A DNA stretch of 20,103 bases from Gammaproteobacteria bacterium (GTDB lineage Bacteria; Pseudomonadota; Gammaproteobacteria; UBA6429; Thiohalophilaceae), in the NCBI GenBank assembly GCA_024639445.1, contig JAHEIJ010000003.1, positions 1 to 20,103 of the forward strand, in the 5' to 3' direction. Of the stretch, positions 11,945-20,103 are shown in pieces. Made by a program: the position numbers and the translations under genes. Each line of letters starts with the position of its first letter. Within the stretch, counting starts at the first letter, position 1. Below the pieces are notes generated by a model. It saw only the letters and a list, made by a program, of their open reading frames with translations, was not told the origin of the DNA and searched no databases.

Positions 11945-14521
11945 TTAGAAGATCTGCTCAGTGATATCCCCAACCGGGGCTTCGCCATCCGGATCTTCTG
12001 CTACCTGGGTATCAGCCTTGCCGGTAGGGACATGATCACTACGGAAATATTCAAACATCGCCTCCGGACTATCCGCCTCGGCCAATTCGCCGGTGCGGGT
12101 GTCTATCCTGACGGTCACGATGCCCGGCGGTTGGATTAGCGGCGTTTCTTCACTTTCCGCCAGTGCCACACGCATATAGTCAATCCACATCGGCAAAGCC
12201 GCACGGGCACCGGTTTCCCGATCCCCCAGGGGTTGCGGATTATCGAATCCCGCCCAGGCAATGGTCACGACACTGCGATTAAACCCGGCAAACCAGGCAT
12301 CACGCTGATCATTGGTCGTCCCCGTTTTCCCCGCCAAATCCTTGCGTTGCAGGACCAGGGCGCCACGCCCGGTACCCTGCAGAATGACATCCCGCATCAT
12401 GGTATTCATCAGGAAGGCGACCTGGGGATTAATAACGCGGGCTGCCACCTGACGTGGTCTCGGACCCTGCAGAACTTGCTCACGCTCAGATGGCTCCATT
12501 TCCTCCTGCTTGAGCTGGGCCAGTTCACGCGCTGCGACCTCCTCCTCCGCTTCCTCCTTGCTGACCATCGGTTTTTTATCCGCAGGTGTCGGGGCAAGCT
12601 CACTACCGGCCACTTGTTCCGCTTCTGCCTGCTGACTGGCTTCCTGTTCCTCGATGCAGGCGACACACACCTGGCTGGGATTGGCAGTCATAATCACCTG
12701 GCCATTAGGACCCAACACATGATCGATAAGATAGGGCTCCACCAAATACCCGCCATTTGCAAAAGTCGTGTATCCCCGTGCCAGTTCCAGCGGGGTGAGG
12801 GTGCCACTGCCCAGTGCCAGCGACAAATCCCTTGGCAAGCTCGCTCGCTGAAAGCCAAACCGCTGGGCATAACGCACTGTATAGCCAATCCCGATATCAC
12901 GTAACAAGCGAATCGACACCAAGTTACGCGACTTAAACAGAGCCTGACGCAGGCGGGTTGGCCCATAGAATTGGCCACTGTAATTTTCCGGTCGCCAAGC
13001 ATCCTCCAGCCCAGGGGCATCAAACACCACCGGGGCATCATTAATAATGGTGGCTGCTGTAAATCCCTTATCGATCGCCGCCGTATAAACAAACGGTTTG
13101 AAACTGGAGCCGGGCTGGCGATTGGCCTGGGTTACGCGATTGAATTTACTCTCGTAAAAATCAAAGCCGCCAACGAGTGCTTCAATCGCACCATCGTCCG
13201 GATTCAGGGAAACCAGCGCCCCACCAACGGTCGGTTTTTTGGCCAGCCAGCTACAGCCAGGCTGGGCGGGGACGGTGTAGATGATATCGCCGGGCTTGAG
13301 GATTTGATCCGCTGATTCCAGCTCTGGGCCGACGTGATTATCATCGATATATTCTCTAGCCCAAGCCAACTGCTCCCAGGGCAAATGGACAATATTGCCC
13401 TCACGGGTATAGCCCCAGGCCGCCTGTTCCTCCAGCTCAAAAACAACCGTGGGAACCAAGTTGCCGCTGGTGGAAACCTCGCGTAGCGCGGCCTGCCAGG
13501 ACTCGGTGTCATCGACGGCATCGTTACTGAAAAGCTCAATATGTCCTTCAACGCCACGATAGCCGTGACGGCGATCATACGCCAAGAGGCCCCGACGCAA
13601 CGACTCGTTAGCGGCCTGCTGCAAATGCGCTTTGACCGTAGTATGGACCTGGTAGCCTTCGGTATAGGCCGCCTCGCCATAGCGAGACACCATTTCGTTG
13701 CGCACCATTTCCGCCACATAGGGCGCCTCTAAATCCTCTTCCAGGCCATGAACTTCTGCATGCACCGGTTCCGCCAATGCCATCTGGTACTGTTCGTCAG
13801 TGATGTAATCCAGTTCATGCATCCGCCCGAGCACATAATCACGTCTTATTTTGGCGCGTTCGGGGTTGACCACCGGGTTATAGCGGGACGGCGCCTTGGG
13901 CAGACCGGCGACCATGGCCATCTCTGCCATGGTCAGTTCCTCTGGTAGCTTACCGTAATACACCTGGGCAGCCGCTGCGAAACCATAGGCCCGTTTCCCC
14001 AGATAGATTTTGTTGAGATAAAGCTCAAGGATCTCCTGCTTGCTGAGTTCCCCTTCAATCTTGAGGGCAAGGAATATCTCGTTGAGTTTACGCAGATAGG
14101 TTTTTTCGCGACTAAGGAAAAAATTCCGGGCCACCTGCATGGTGATGGTGCTACCGCCTTGACCTTTCTCACCGGTCCGTACCAGATGGTAGGTCGCGCG
14201 CAAAATGCCCTGGTAATCCACGCCCGGGTGCTCAAAAAAGCGGTCATCTTCCGCCGCCAGCACTGCCTGGATCAGCCTTGCGGGGAACTCCTTGTATTCC
14301 ATCGGGCTGCGCTTCATCTCCCCGAATTCAGCGATCAGCTCGCCCCCATAGGCATAGACCCGTAAGGGAACCTGGAGCTGCATATCCTTGAGTGTATCGA
14401 TTTCCGGCAACCGGGGTGTAATGTAGATATAGGCGGCGAGCAGACCGAGTGCGCCCAGCAACAATAATGACAGGAAAGAGGCCGCAAGAATTGTGACCAT
14501 TTTCTTAAAAACAGGCTTCAT
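11945..14521 (-). CDS. ponA: Penicillin-binding protein 1A (class A, bifunctional)
   Basis: Inner-membrane enzyme that polymerises and crosslinks peptidoglycan; called mrcA in E. coli. The 858 residues carry one membrane anchor (about 9-35). GT51 motifs follow: AAEDDRFFEHPGVD with E91, GGSTITMQ (122-129), RKLNEIFLALKIE (144-156) and ILELYLNKIYLG. An OB-like linker domain occupies about 300-430. The transpeptidase shows SSFK with S472 and K475, SRN (531-533) and KTGTT (732-736). An acidic, glutamate- and glutamine-rich insert of about 70 residues (617-690), starting with CVAC, lies between SRN and KTG. No Shine-Dalgarno site is clear. The 187-base divergent region to pilM has TATACT on this strand at 14583-14578 as a possible -10, without a good -35. 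The downstream neighbour follows by 4 bases. Confidence 0.96.
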   Translation of the reverse strand: MKPVFKKMVTILAASFLSLLLLGALGLLAAYIYITPRLPEIDTLKDMQLQVPLRVYAYGGELIAEFGEMKRSPMEYKEFPARLIQAVLAAEDDRFFEHPGVDYQGILRATYHLVRTGEKGQGGSTITMQVARNFFLSREKTYLRKLNEIFLALKIEGELSKQEILELYLNKIYLGKRAYGFAAAAQVYYGKLPEELTMAEMAMVAGLPKAPSRYNPVVNPERAKIRRDYVLGRMHELDYITDEQYQMALAEPVHAEVHGLEEDLEAPYVAEMVRNEMVSRYGEAAYTEGYQVHTTVKAHLQQAANESLRRGLLAYDRRHGYRGVEGHIELFSNDAVDDTESWQAALREVSTSGNLVPTVVFELEEQAAWGYTREGNIVHLPWEQLAWAREYIDDNHVGPELESADQILKPGDIIYTVPAQPGCSWLAKKPTVGGALVSLNPDDGAIEALVGGFDFYESKFNRVTQANRQPGSSFKPFVYTAAIDKGFTAATIINDAPVVFDAPGLEDAWRPENYSGQFYGPTRLRQALFKSRNLVSIRLLRDIGIGYTVRYAQRFGFQRASLPRDLSLALGSGTLTPLELARGYTTFANGGYLVEPYLIDHVLGPNGQVIMTANPSQVCVACIEEQEASQQAEAEQVAGSELAPTPADKKPMVSKEEAEEEVAARELAQLKQEEMEPSEREQVLQGPRPRQVAARVINPQVAFLMNTMMRDVILQGTGRGALVLQRKDLAGKTGTTNDQRDAWFAGFNRSVVTIAWAGFDNPQPLGDRETGARAALPMWIDYMRVALAESEETPLIQPPGIVTVRIDTRTGELAEADSPEAMFEYFRSDHVPTGKADTQVAEDPDGEAPVGDITEQIF

Positions 14522-14628
14522 ATGCTTATTTTATATAAAGTTTCAGGAAATAGAGGCCGATAATAGACGGAGTGCCCAGTATACTGCCTCAACGGGGTTA
14601 ACACTATGATGTATTTGTATTTATCCAT

Positions 14629-14671
14629 TAGTTGACCTATAGTTGACTCTGAAACCTAAAGTAGTTATACA
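14629..14671 (+). promoter_or_regulatory. Promoter of the pilMNOPQ operon with a tandem TAGTTGAC repeat
   Basis: TTGACT (14643-14648) and TATACA (14666-14671) stand 17 bases apart, a near-consensus sigma70 promoter; transcription should begin near 14678, 30 bases before pilM. TAGTTGAC occurs twice at 11-base spacing (14629-14636 and 14640-14647), the second copy containing the -35. The phased repeat could be an activator or repressor site, or a chance duplication. Confidence 0.6.
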
Positions 14672-14708
14672 TATAGTTCATCTAACCCTAAGCTAATAAA
14701 GAAGAATT

Positions 14709-15779
14709 ATGGGTCTAGCCGACTTATTCAAGCCGAAAAAACCCCCGGTAGTGGGGCTGGACATCAGTTCCACGGCGATCAAATTACTGGAGCTGGGTAA
14801 GAGCGGCGATCGCCTGCGTGTTGAAAGTTACGCAGTTGAGCCCCTGCCCCCCAATTCCGTGATTGAAAAGAACATCGCGGATGTCGAGGCCGTGGGTGAA
14901 GCCATTAAACGGGCCGTCAAACGCTCCGGTAGCCGGACTAAATTTGCCGCCGCCGCTGTTGCCGGATCAGCGGTAATTACCAAAACCATTGCAATGCCAG
15001 CGGCACTCACTGAAGAGGATATGGAGCAGCAAATCCAGCTGGAAGCAGACCAATACATTCCCTATCCCCTGGAAGAAGTCAATCTCGATTTTGAAGTGCT
15101 GGGCCCAACGGAAAACGACCCGGAACGCGTCGATGTCCTGCTGGCTGCTTCACGCAGTGAAAATGTTGATGTCCGTGTGGCCGCCATCGAGCTGGCCGGC
15201 CTGAAACCCAAAATTATAGACGTCGAAGCCTATGCCATAGAGAACGCATTTTCCATGCTGGCGCCTCAACTGCCTGAACAAGGAATCGAGCAGACCATTG
15301 CAGTAGTTGACGTGGGTGCCACCATGACCACGCTCAATGTTATGCATGATCTGAAAACCATCTACACTCGCGAACAGGTATTCGGCGGCAAACAGCTGAC
15401 CGAAGAAATTCAGCGTCGCTATGGCCTGTCCTATGAAGAGGCCGGCATGGCCAAACGTCAGGGTGGCCTGCCTGATAATTATGTCCCCGAGGTGCTCGAA
15501 CCTTTCAAGGACGCCATGGCCCAGCAGGTGAGTCGTTCCCTGCAGTTTTTCTTCTCCTCCAGTCACTACAGCAATGTTGACCATATTGTGCTGGCAGGGG
15601 GGAGCGCCATGATCCCCGGAATTGACGAGATGATTGCCGACAAGCTGGGTGTGCATACTTCCATCGCTAACCCGTTTGCCAATATGACCCTGGCTTCACG
15701 GGTGAAGGCGCAGAGTCTGAGTAACGACGCCCCGGCTTTGATGATTGCCTGCGGGTTGGCCATGAGGAGTTTTGACTGA
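14709..15779 (+). CDS. pilM: Type IV pilus inner-membrane platform protein PilM
   Basis: Cytoplasmic actin-like ATPase that binds the N-terminal tail of PilN and links the type IV pilus alignment complex to the motor side. The 356 residues hold the actin-fold motifs: phosphate 1 VVGLDISSTAIKLLEL (14-29), phosphate 2 IAVVDVGATMTTLNVM (197-212) and the adenosine motif IVLAGGSAMIPGIDEMI. EADQYIPYPLEEVNLDF is characteristic of PilM. The N-terminal GLADLFKPKKPP tail is usual. The stop overlaps the pilN start by one base (TGATG), so translation is coupled. A strong promoter lies just upstream. A purine stretch AAGAAG ending at 14704 serves as the ribosome-binding site. Confidence 0.96.
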   Translation: MGLADLFKPKKPPVVGLDISSTAIKLLELGKSGDRLRVESYAVEPLPPNSVIEKNIADVEAVGEAIKRAVKRSGSRTKFAAAAVAGSAVITKTIAMPAALTEEDMEQQIQLEADQYIPYPLEEVNLDFEVLGPTENDPERVDVLLAASRSENVDVRVAAIELAGLKPKIIDVEAYAIENAFSMLAPQLPEQGIEQTIAVVDVGATMTTLNVMHDLKTIYTREQVFGGKQLTEEIQRRYGLSYEEAGMAKRQGGLPDNYVPEVLEPFKDAMAQQVSRSLQFFFSSSHYSNVDHIVLAGGSAMIPGIDEMIADKLGVHTSIANPFANMTLASRVKAQSLSNDAPALMIACGLAMRSFD

Positions 15780-16336
15780 TGGCACAGATTAACCTCCTAC
15801 CGTGGCGTGAAGAACTACGCAAAGAACAGCAGCGCCAGTTCCTGACAATCATGGGTCTGTCAGCAGTACTGATGGCCTTGATCGTACTGGCGGTCCATAT
15901 CCAAATCGCCGGCATGATAGGCAACCAGCAGTCCCGTAATGATTTCCTGAAAACGGAAATCAACAAGGTCGAAAAACAAATCAAGGAAATCAATAGCCTT
16001 GCACAAGAGAAAAAAAGCCTGCTGGCGAGAATGGAAGTCATCGAAACTCTACAGCGTAATCGTCCCGAAGTGGTCCACCTGTTTGACGAAATCGTCAAGG
16101 TCATGCCGGAGGGCACTTATCTGACAAGCATGCAACAGAGTGGCAAATCTCTAAATCTGGATGGAATGGCCCAGTCCAATGCCCGGGTTTCCGCCTTGAT
16201 GCGCAATATAGATAGCTCAGCCTGGCTCAGCAGCCCAAAACTGCAAGTCATCAGGAAACAAGGCAAAGACGCCGATGAGCGCAGCTTCGTACTTCAGGCC
16301 CAACAAATCAGCCAGGTCGAAGAGAACAAGAAATGA
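15779..16336 (+). CDS. pilN: Type IV pilus assembly protein PilN
   Basis: Bitopic inner-membrane protein of the pilus alignment complex. The N-terminal QINLLPWRE motif (3-11) is the peptide that docks in PilM. One membrane helix spans about 21-45, followed by a coiled coil (about 50-85, rich in K, E and Q) and a ferredoxin-like periplasmic domain with MPEGTYLTSM and the glycine-leucine turn after it. The 185 residues match the family. The start overlaps the pilM stop by one base and the end overlaps the pilO start by four (ATGA), so pilM, pilN and pilO should be made in step. No residue looks out of place. Confidence 0.95.
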   Translation: MAQINLLPWREELRKEQQRQFLTIMGLSAVLMALIVLAVHIQIAGMIGNQQSRNDFLKTEINKVEKQIKEINSLAQEKKSLLARMEVIETLQRNRPEVVHLFDEIVKVMPEGTYLTSMQQSGKSLNLDGMAQSNARVSALMRNIDSSAWLSSPKLQVIRKQGKDADERSFVLQAQQISQVEENKK

Positions 16337-16944
16337 AAGACATCGATCTGAATAATCTGGACCTTAGTAGCCTCGGCTCATGGCCGATACCGGTGAAGGC
16401 AGCACTAATAGCTGTAATTTGTATTGCCGTGCTACTGCTTGGTTATTTTCTGGATACCAAAAAGCAGCTTGACGACCTCGAACGCAAACGGACTGAAGAA
16501 ACCAGTTTGAAACAGGATTTCGAGGCTAAACAGGCCAAAGCTGTCCAGCTTGATGCCTATAAAAAACAAATGGAGGAAATGAAGCAATCCTTTGGCGCCA
16601 TGTTGAGACAACTACCGAGTAAAACCGAGGTGGAAGATCTGCTGGTGGATATTTCCCAGACCGGCCTCGCCAGTGGTATCGAATTTCTATTATTCCAGCC
16701 GCAGGCAGAACGCCAGATTGACTTCTATGCCGAATTGCCCATCACCATAAAAATGACCGGTAACTACCATCAGTTTGGACGATTTGTCAGCGGTATCGCG
16801 GCCTTGCCACGAATTGTCACGCTACATAATATCTCAATTTCTGGTGGTAAAGGTGGTGAACAGCTAACTATGAATGTTCTGGCCAAAACCTATCGCTATC
16901 TGGATGAGGCGGAAATCGCCAGTGCCAGAAAGAAAAAAAGATAG
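16333..16944 (+). CDS. pilO: Type IV pilus assembly protein PilO
   Basis: Forms heterodimers with PilN in the periplasm and joins PilP to the inner-membrane complex. The 203 residues comprise a short cytoplasmic part containing the LNNLDLSSLGSWP stretch typical of PilO, a membrane helix (about 21-40), a coiled coil (about 42-85), and a ferredoxin-like domain. GSWP leads into the helix. QPQAERQIDFYAELPITIKMTGNYHQ and the following HQFGRFVSGIAALPRIV are the family core, near residues 120-160. The start overlaps pilN by four bases. The lysine-rich end (SARKKKR) is normal. A gap of 36 bases separates it from pilP. Confidence 0.95.
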   Translation: MKDIDLNNLDLSSLGSWPIPVKAALIAVICIAVLLLGYFLDTKKQLDDLERKRTEETSLKQDFEAKQAKAVQLDAYKKQMEEMKQSFGAMLRQLPSKTEVEDLLVDISQTGLASGIEFLLFQPQAERQIDFYAELPITIKMTGNYHQFGRFVSGIAALPRIVTLHNISISGGKGGEQLTMNVLAKTYRYLDEAEIASARKKKR

Positions 16945-16980
16945 CATAACTACTAATTCAATAGGTCGGTAATAGTATCA

Positions 16981-17553
16981 ATGGCTGCAATGCAACACAG
17001 TAGACGACAGATAACAACAGAATGTTCTTATAAATCCAAGTTCAGCCTGGTGATGCTGCTCGCCTCTTTTATGCTGCTGACTGCTTGCAGTGGGGAACAG
17101 CATGGTGACCTGGTTGACTATGTAACTAAAGTAAAAGCCCGCAAAGGTGGTCCTATTAAACCCTTGCCGGAGGTGAAACCCTACGAAACATACGCCTACC
17201 TGGATGAAGATCGAAGGGACCCTTTCTCTCAATACATTGAAGAAATCCACAGTGCAGCAGCCGAGGATAGCGGTATTCGTCCCGATATCCAGCGAAAACG
17301 TGAAGCACTGGAGGAATTTCCCCTCGACAGTCTGAAATATGTCGGAACTTTAGAAAAGAAGGGCATCGTATGGGCGCTCGTATCTGCTCCGGATGATACC
17401 GTTTATCGCGTTCAAGTGGGCAACCACATGGGTGCCAACTACGGCGAAATCCTTGAAATAACCGAAACTGAAATAAAGCTGAAGGAAATCATACCCAATG
17501 GTGCAACCGGGGGCTGGGTGGATCGCATTGCATCACTCAGCCTGTCAGAGTAG
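16981..17553 (+). CDS. pilP: Type IV pilus lipoprotein PilP
   Basis: Inner-membrane lipoprotein that connects PilN/PilO with the PilQ secretin. The 190 residues open with a long n-region (about 20 residues), a hydrophobic stretch (21-33), and the lipobox LTAC with C36 as the lipidated cysteine. A flexible tether follows (GPIKPLPEVKPYETYAYL), then RRDPFSQY, a motif shared by PilP proteins. The C-terminal beta domain starts near LDSLKYVGTLEKKG and includes VYRVQVGNHMGANYGEI. ATG 16981 and ATG 16990 are both possible; the longer is reported. A ribosome-binding site is not well spaced for either. It lies 21 bases before pilQ. Confidence 0.95.
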   Translation: MAAMQHSRRQITTECSYKSKFSLVMLLASFMLLTACSGEQHGDLVDYVTKVKARKGGPIKPLPEVKPYETYAYLDEDRRDPFSQYIEEIHSAAAEDSGIRPDIQRKREALEEFPLDSLKYVGTLEKKGIVWALVSAPDDTVYRVQVGNHMGANYGEILEITETEIKLKEIIPNGATGGWVDRIASLSLSE

Positions 17554-17574
17554 TACCCGCTGGAGATCAAGATA

Positions 17575-19662
17575 ATGAATAACACACACCTCTCTCCCAG
17601 AAATACGACATTCAGTTCAATGTTAACTGGCATTCTTGTGCTCTGTCTGTTGCCCGCTACAGCCGTACTGTCAAATAGCTTACAAGATGTCAGCTTTTCT
17701 ACTTTGCCGGGTGACCGAGTACAGATCAAAATCAGCTTGCAAGAGCCCGCGAGCGAGCCCACCAGTTTTACAATCGACAGTCCCGCAAGGATTGCTTTCG
17801 ATTTTGCGGATACCACCATCAACCTACCCAGGAAAAGCCAGGACATCGGGATCGGTGTCGCGCGCAGTATTAACGCGGTTGAAGCCGGGGGTCGGACGCG
17901 TGTCGTTATCAACCTGGCCAAACTGGTAAGTTACACCACATCTGTCAGTGGGAATGATGTCATCATAACTCTTAACGATGATACTGCCGCCAGTTTTGCA
18001 GCGGAAAAACCGGCAACCTCAGCGGCGGCTGAAACGGGCGCAGCTGTTAACATTCTCAACCTGGATTTTCGCCGAGGAACCAAAGGTGAAGGCCGGGTGG
18101 AGCTGACCCTGGCTGATCCGAATACTGCCGTCGATATGACCAAGCGGGGCAAACAAGTCATTGTCACCCTGAAAAACAGTGCTCTCTCGGAAGACATGGA
18201 ACGTCGCCTTGATGTGATTGATTTCGCCACCCCGGTGCAGACCGTTGATGCCTTTAATCACGGCAATGATGTACGTCTCATCATTTCGGCGCTAACTGAC
18301 TTTGACCATATCGCCTATCAGGCTGATGAAAGACTGACCATTGACCTGAAACCTGTTGTTAAAAAGGTTGAAACGGAAAAACAGCGCACCAAGTTCGGCT
18401 TTACGGGTGAACGCCTGTCACTGAACTTCCAGAACATTGAAGTCCGTGCCGTGTTGCAGTTAATCGCCGATTTCACCGGCATCAACATGGTCGTAAGTGA
18501 CACCGTAAGTGGTAATCTGACTCTGCGTCTCAAAAACGTACCCTGGGATCAGGCGCTGGACATCGTCCTCAAAACCAAGGGTTTAGGCAAGCGGGTCTCA
18601 GGCAACGTGATGTTGATTGCGCCGACGGAGGAAATTGCCGCACGTGAAAAACTGGAACTGGAAGCCAGCAAACAAGTTGTCGAACTCGCGCCTCTCCTCA
18701 ATGAAACCATACAGGTCAATTACGCGAAAGCCAGTGACCTTGCCGCGTTGATTCAGTCCAAGGAAAAATCCTTCATGTCGGCGCGTGGCAATGTAACGAT
18801 TGATCAACGCACCAACAAGCTACTGGTGCAGGATACCGCAGGCAATGTCGATCAGATAATTGCCCTGGTAGAAGAGCTGGATATCCCCATCCGCCAGGTG
18901 TTGATCGAATCCCGTATTGTATTGGCTACCAATTCGTTTACACGTGATCTGGGTGTCAAGTTTGGGCTCTCAAGCGAAACCACCAGCGGCAGCCGCAACA
19001 TTGCGACTTCAGGTACAATAGAGCAAGCCGCTGCGGCAACAACAGGCGTTACCCCCACGCTATCTGAGCGCCTGAATGTCGATCTGCCGGCGGCCACCTC
19101 GGCGGGTAGTATCGGCCTGGCCATTGCCAAGCTACCGTTTGGCACCCTGCTGGATTTAGAGCTGTCTGCCGCCCAGTCAGAAGGTAAATCCGAAACCGTT
19201 TCCAGCCCCAAAGTCATCACCGCCAATCAGCAAGAAGCCACCATTGAGTCCGGTCAGGAAATTCCCTACCAGGAAGCATCTTCCAGTGGGGCGACAACCA
19301 CTTCATTTAAAAAGGCCGTGCTGAGCCTGAAAGTGACCCCGCAAATCACCCCGGACGATCGCGTTATCATGGATCTGGCCGTAAATAAGGACAGCCCGGA
19401 CTTCGCCAATGCAGGGATAAATAACATACCACCCATCAATACCCAGAGCGTCACAACCCAAGTACTGGTGGACAACGGTGAAACCGTGGTACTCGGTGGT
19501 ATCTACGAGCAAACGAAATCTAAAAGCATCAACCGTGTGCCTTTCTTCGGCGACCTGCCCCTGGTCGGAGTTTTGTTTCGCAACAAGTCTGAATCGAACG
19601 ACAAGCAGGAGCTGCTGATCTTTGTTACCCCGAAACTGCTTAAAGAAGAAATCCAGCTCTAA
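17575..19662 (+). CDS. pilQ: Type IV pilus secretin PilQ
   Basis: Outer-membrane secretin through which the pilus passes. The 695 residues start with a signal peptide (about 14-34). Two AMIN domains (about 37-133 and 158-257) bind peptidoglycan and are separated by an alanine-rich linker (138-157). A secretin/TonB short N-terminal domain occupies about 286-350, an N1 domain 376-436, and the beta-barrel domain 440-690. The barrel carries TVSSPKVITANQQEATIESG, the gate region near ASSSGATTTSF, and the signature VPFFGDLPLVGVLF (655-668). GGAG at 17562-17565 lies 9 bases before the ATG. A serine- and threonine-rich stretch at 465-500 is variable among PilQ proteins. It closes the pil operon; aroK follows by 61 bases. 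Confidence 0.97.
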   Translation: MNNTHLSPRNTTFSSMLTGILVLCLLPATAVLSNSLQDVSFSTLPGDRVQIKISLQEPASEPTSFTIDSPARIAFDFADTTINLPRKSQDIGIGVARSINAVEAGGRTRVVINLAKLVSYTTSVSGNDVIITLNDDTAASFAAEKPATSAAAETGAAVNILNLDFRRGTKGEGRVELTLADPNTAVDMTKRGKQVIVTLKNSALSEDMERRLDVIDFATPVQTVDAFNHGNDVRLIISALTDFDHIAYQADERLTIDLKPVVKKVETEKQRTKFGFTGERLSLNFQNIEVRAVLQLIADFTGINMVVSDTVSGNLTLRLKNVPWDQALDIVLKTKGLGKRVSGNVMLIAPTEEIAAREKLELEASKQVVELAPLLNETIQVNYAKASDLAALIQSKEKSFMSARGNVTIDQRTNKLLVQDTAGNVDQIIALVEELDIPIRQVLIESRIVLATNSFTRDLGVKFGLSSETTSGSRNIATSGTIEQAAAATTGVTPTLSERLNVDLPAATSAGSIGLAIAKLPFGTLLDLELSAAQSEGKSETVSSPKVITANQQEATIESGQEIPYQEASSSGATTTSFKKAVLSLKVTPQITPDDRVIMDLAVNKDSPDFANAGINNIPPINTQSVTTQVLVDNGETVVLGGIYEQTKSKSINRVPFFGDLPLVGVLFRNKSESNDKQELLIFVTPKLLKEEIQL

Positions 19663-19670
19663 GGCCTGAC

Positions 19671-19694
19671 GCGGCCATGACTTGTCATGGCCGC
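19671..19694 (+). other. Perfect stem-loop between pilQ and aroK
   Basis: GCGGCCATGA (19671-19680) and TCATGGCCGC (19685-19694) form a perfect 10-bp stem with the loop CTTG, 8 bases after the pilQ stop. No T run follows, so it is unlikely to be a full intrinsic terminator. It may protect the pil message or reduce transcription into aroK. Confidence 0.5.
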
Positions 19695-19723
19695 AGACGT
19701 ATAGCAGGTTCCCCCTTCCAAGG

Positions 19724-20103
19724 ATGACTCCCAAACCCAATATCTTTCTGGTCGGCCCCATGGGCGCCGGTAAAACCTCAATTGGCCGCCAGCTGGCAGA
19801 AGCACTGGGGATGGAATTCCTCGATAGCGATCATGAAATAGAAGCTCGTAGCGGCGCGACCATCCCCTGGATATTCGATGTTGAAGGCGAGGAAGGTTTT
19901 CGCAAACGCGAGCAGACCATGATCGATGAACTGAGCCAACGGCAGAATATCGTGCTGGCCACTGGTGGCGGTGCCGTACTGTCTGAAGCCAATCGCAACT
20001 GCCTCAAGACCCGCGGAACTGTGATCTACCTATCAGCCAGTATCGATCTACTCCTCGAACGCACTCAGCGCGATCGCAGCCGTCCCTTATTGCAAACCGA
20101 AAA
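19724..20103 (+). CDS. aroK: Shikimate kinase, N-terminal part (cut by the window edge)
   Basis: Phosphorylates shikimate at the 3-hydroxyl with ATP in the pathway to chorismate. The 126 visible residues begin MTPKPNIFLVGPMGAGKTSIG, with Walker A GPMGAGKT at 11-18. DSDHEIE (34-40) holds the shikimate- and magnesium-binding aspartates, R60 in GFRKRE and GGG (81-83) contact shikimate, and RSRPLL near 118-123 begins the lid. About 50 residues are missing at the right. ATG 19724 is chosen because the N-terminus aligns with that of E. coli AroK, though AAGG abuts the start rather than standing upstream of it. aroK next to pilQ is a conserved gammaproteobacterial arrangement, usually followed by aroB. 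Confidence 0.95.
   Translation, partial: MTPKPNIFLVGPMGAGKTSIGRQLAEALGMEFLDSDHEIEARSGATIPWIFDVEGEEGFRKREQTMIDELSQRQNIVLATGGGAVLSEANRNCLKTRGTVIYLSASIDLLLERTQRDRSRPLLQTE

Noticed and set aside
1..20103. Mobile elements, CRISPR arrays, prophage, toxin-antitoxin or defence genes
   Set aside because: No repeat arrays, transposase or integrase motifs, tRNA-linked junctions or shifts in codon use were seen; all large frames are accounted for by core genes.

Overview
The window is ordinary chromosomal DNA of a gammaproteobacterium with moderate GC. It reads as a run of core genes: the end of a cbb3 oxidase operon and its assembly genes, the rhlB / trxA-rho arrangement, rpmE, a PBP1A gene and the pilMNOPQ-aroK operon. 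A free-living, probably respiratory-versatile lineage such as the Chromatiales and relatives fits this gene order, but that placement is inference from synteny, not a measured match. I see no mobile element, CRISPR array, rRNA or tRNA, and no unexplained gap longer than 300 bases.

Positions 1-2730 hold cbb3-type cytochrome oxidase genes. These are the C-terminus of ccoP, a terminator-bearing intergenic region, ccoG (FeS protein for oxidase maturation), ccoH/fixH and a small two-helix membrane protein of unknown function. ccoI and ccoS, which often complete this set, are not here. mtgA (monofunctional peptidoglycan glycosyltransferase) follows, convergent with a DUF6165 gene. Next comes an exported protein with two thioredoxin folds, each keeping its CxxC and cis-proline.

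Positions 5179-8395 carry rhlB (minus) divergent from trxA and rho (plus). trxA starts at TTG. A 235-base, C-rich and G-poor leader precedes rho and fits Rho autoregulation. A DUF3135 gene with its own good promoter, rpmE (zinc form of L31), a secreted SNase-like nuclease and a short malic enzyme follow. The rpmE terminator lies inside the signal-peptide codons of the nuclease gene, which is the most unusual layout in the window.

On the minus strand, ponA (PBP1A) and a small nucleotidyltransferase-like gene form a two-gene unit convergent with the malic enzyme gene. Divergent from ponA, a clear sigma70-type promoter drives pilM-pilN-pilO-pilP-pilQ, the type IV pilus alignment complex and outer-membrane secretin. 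aroK runs off the right edge after a perfect stem-loop. I found no convincing new multi-gene system. The interest lies in regulatory layout and in a few conserved but uncharacterised small proteins.
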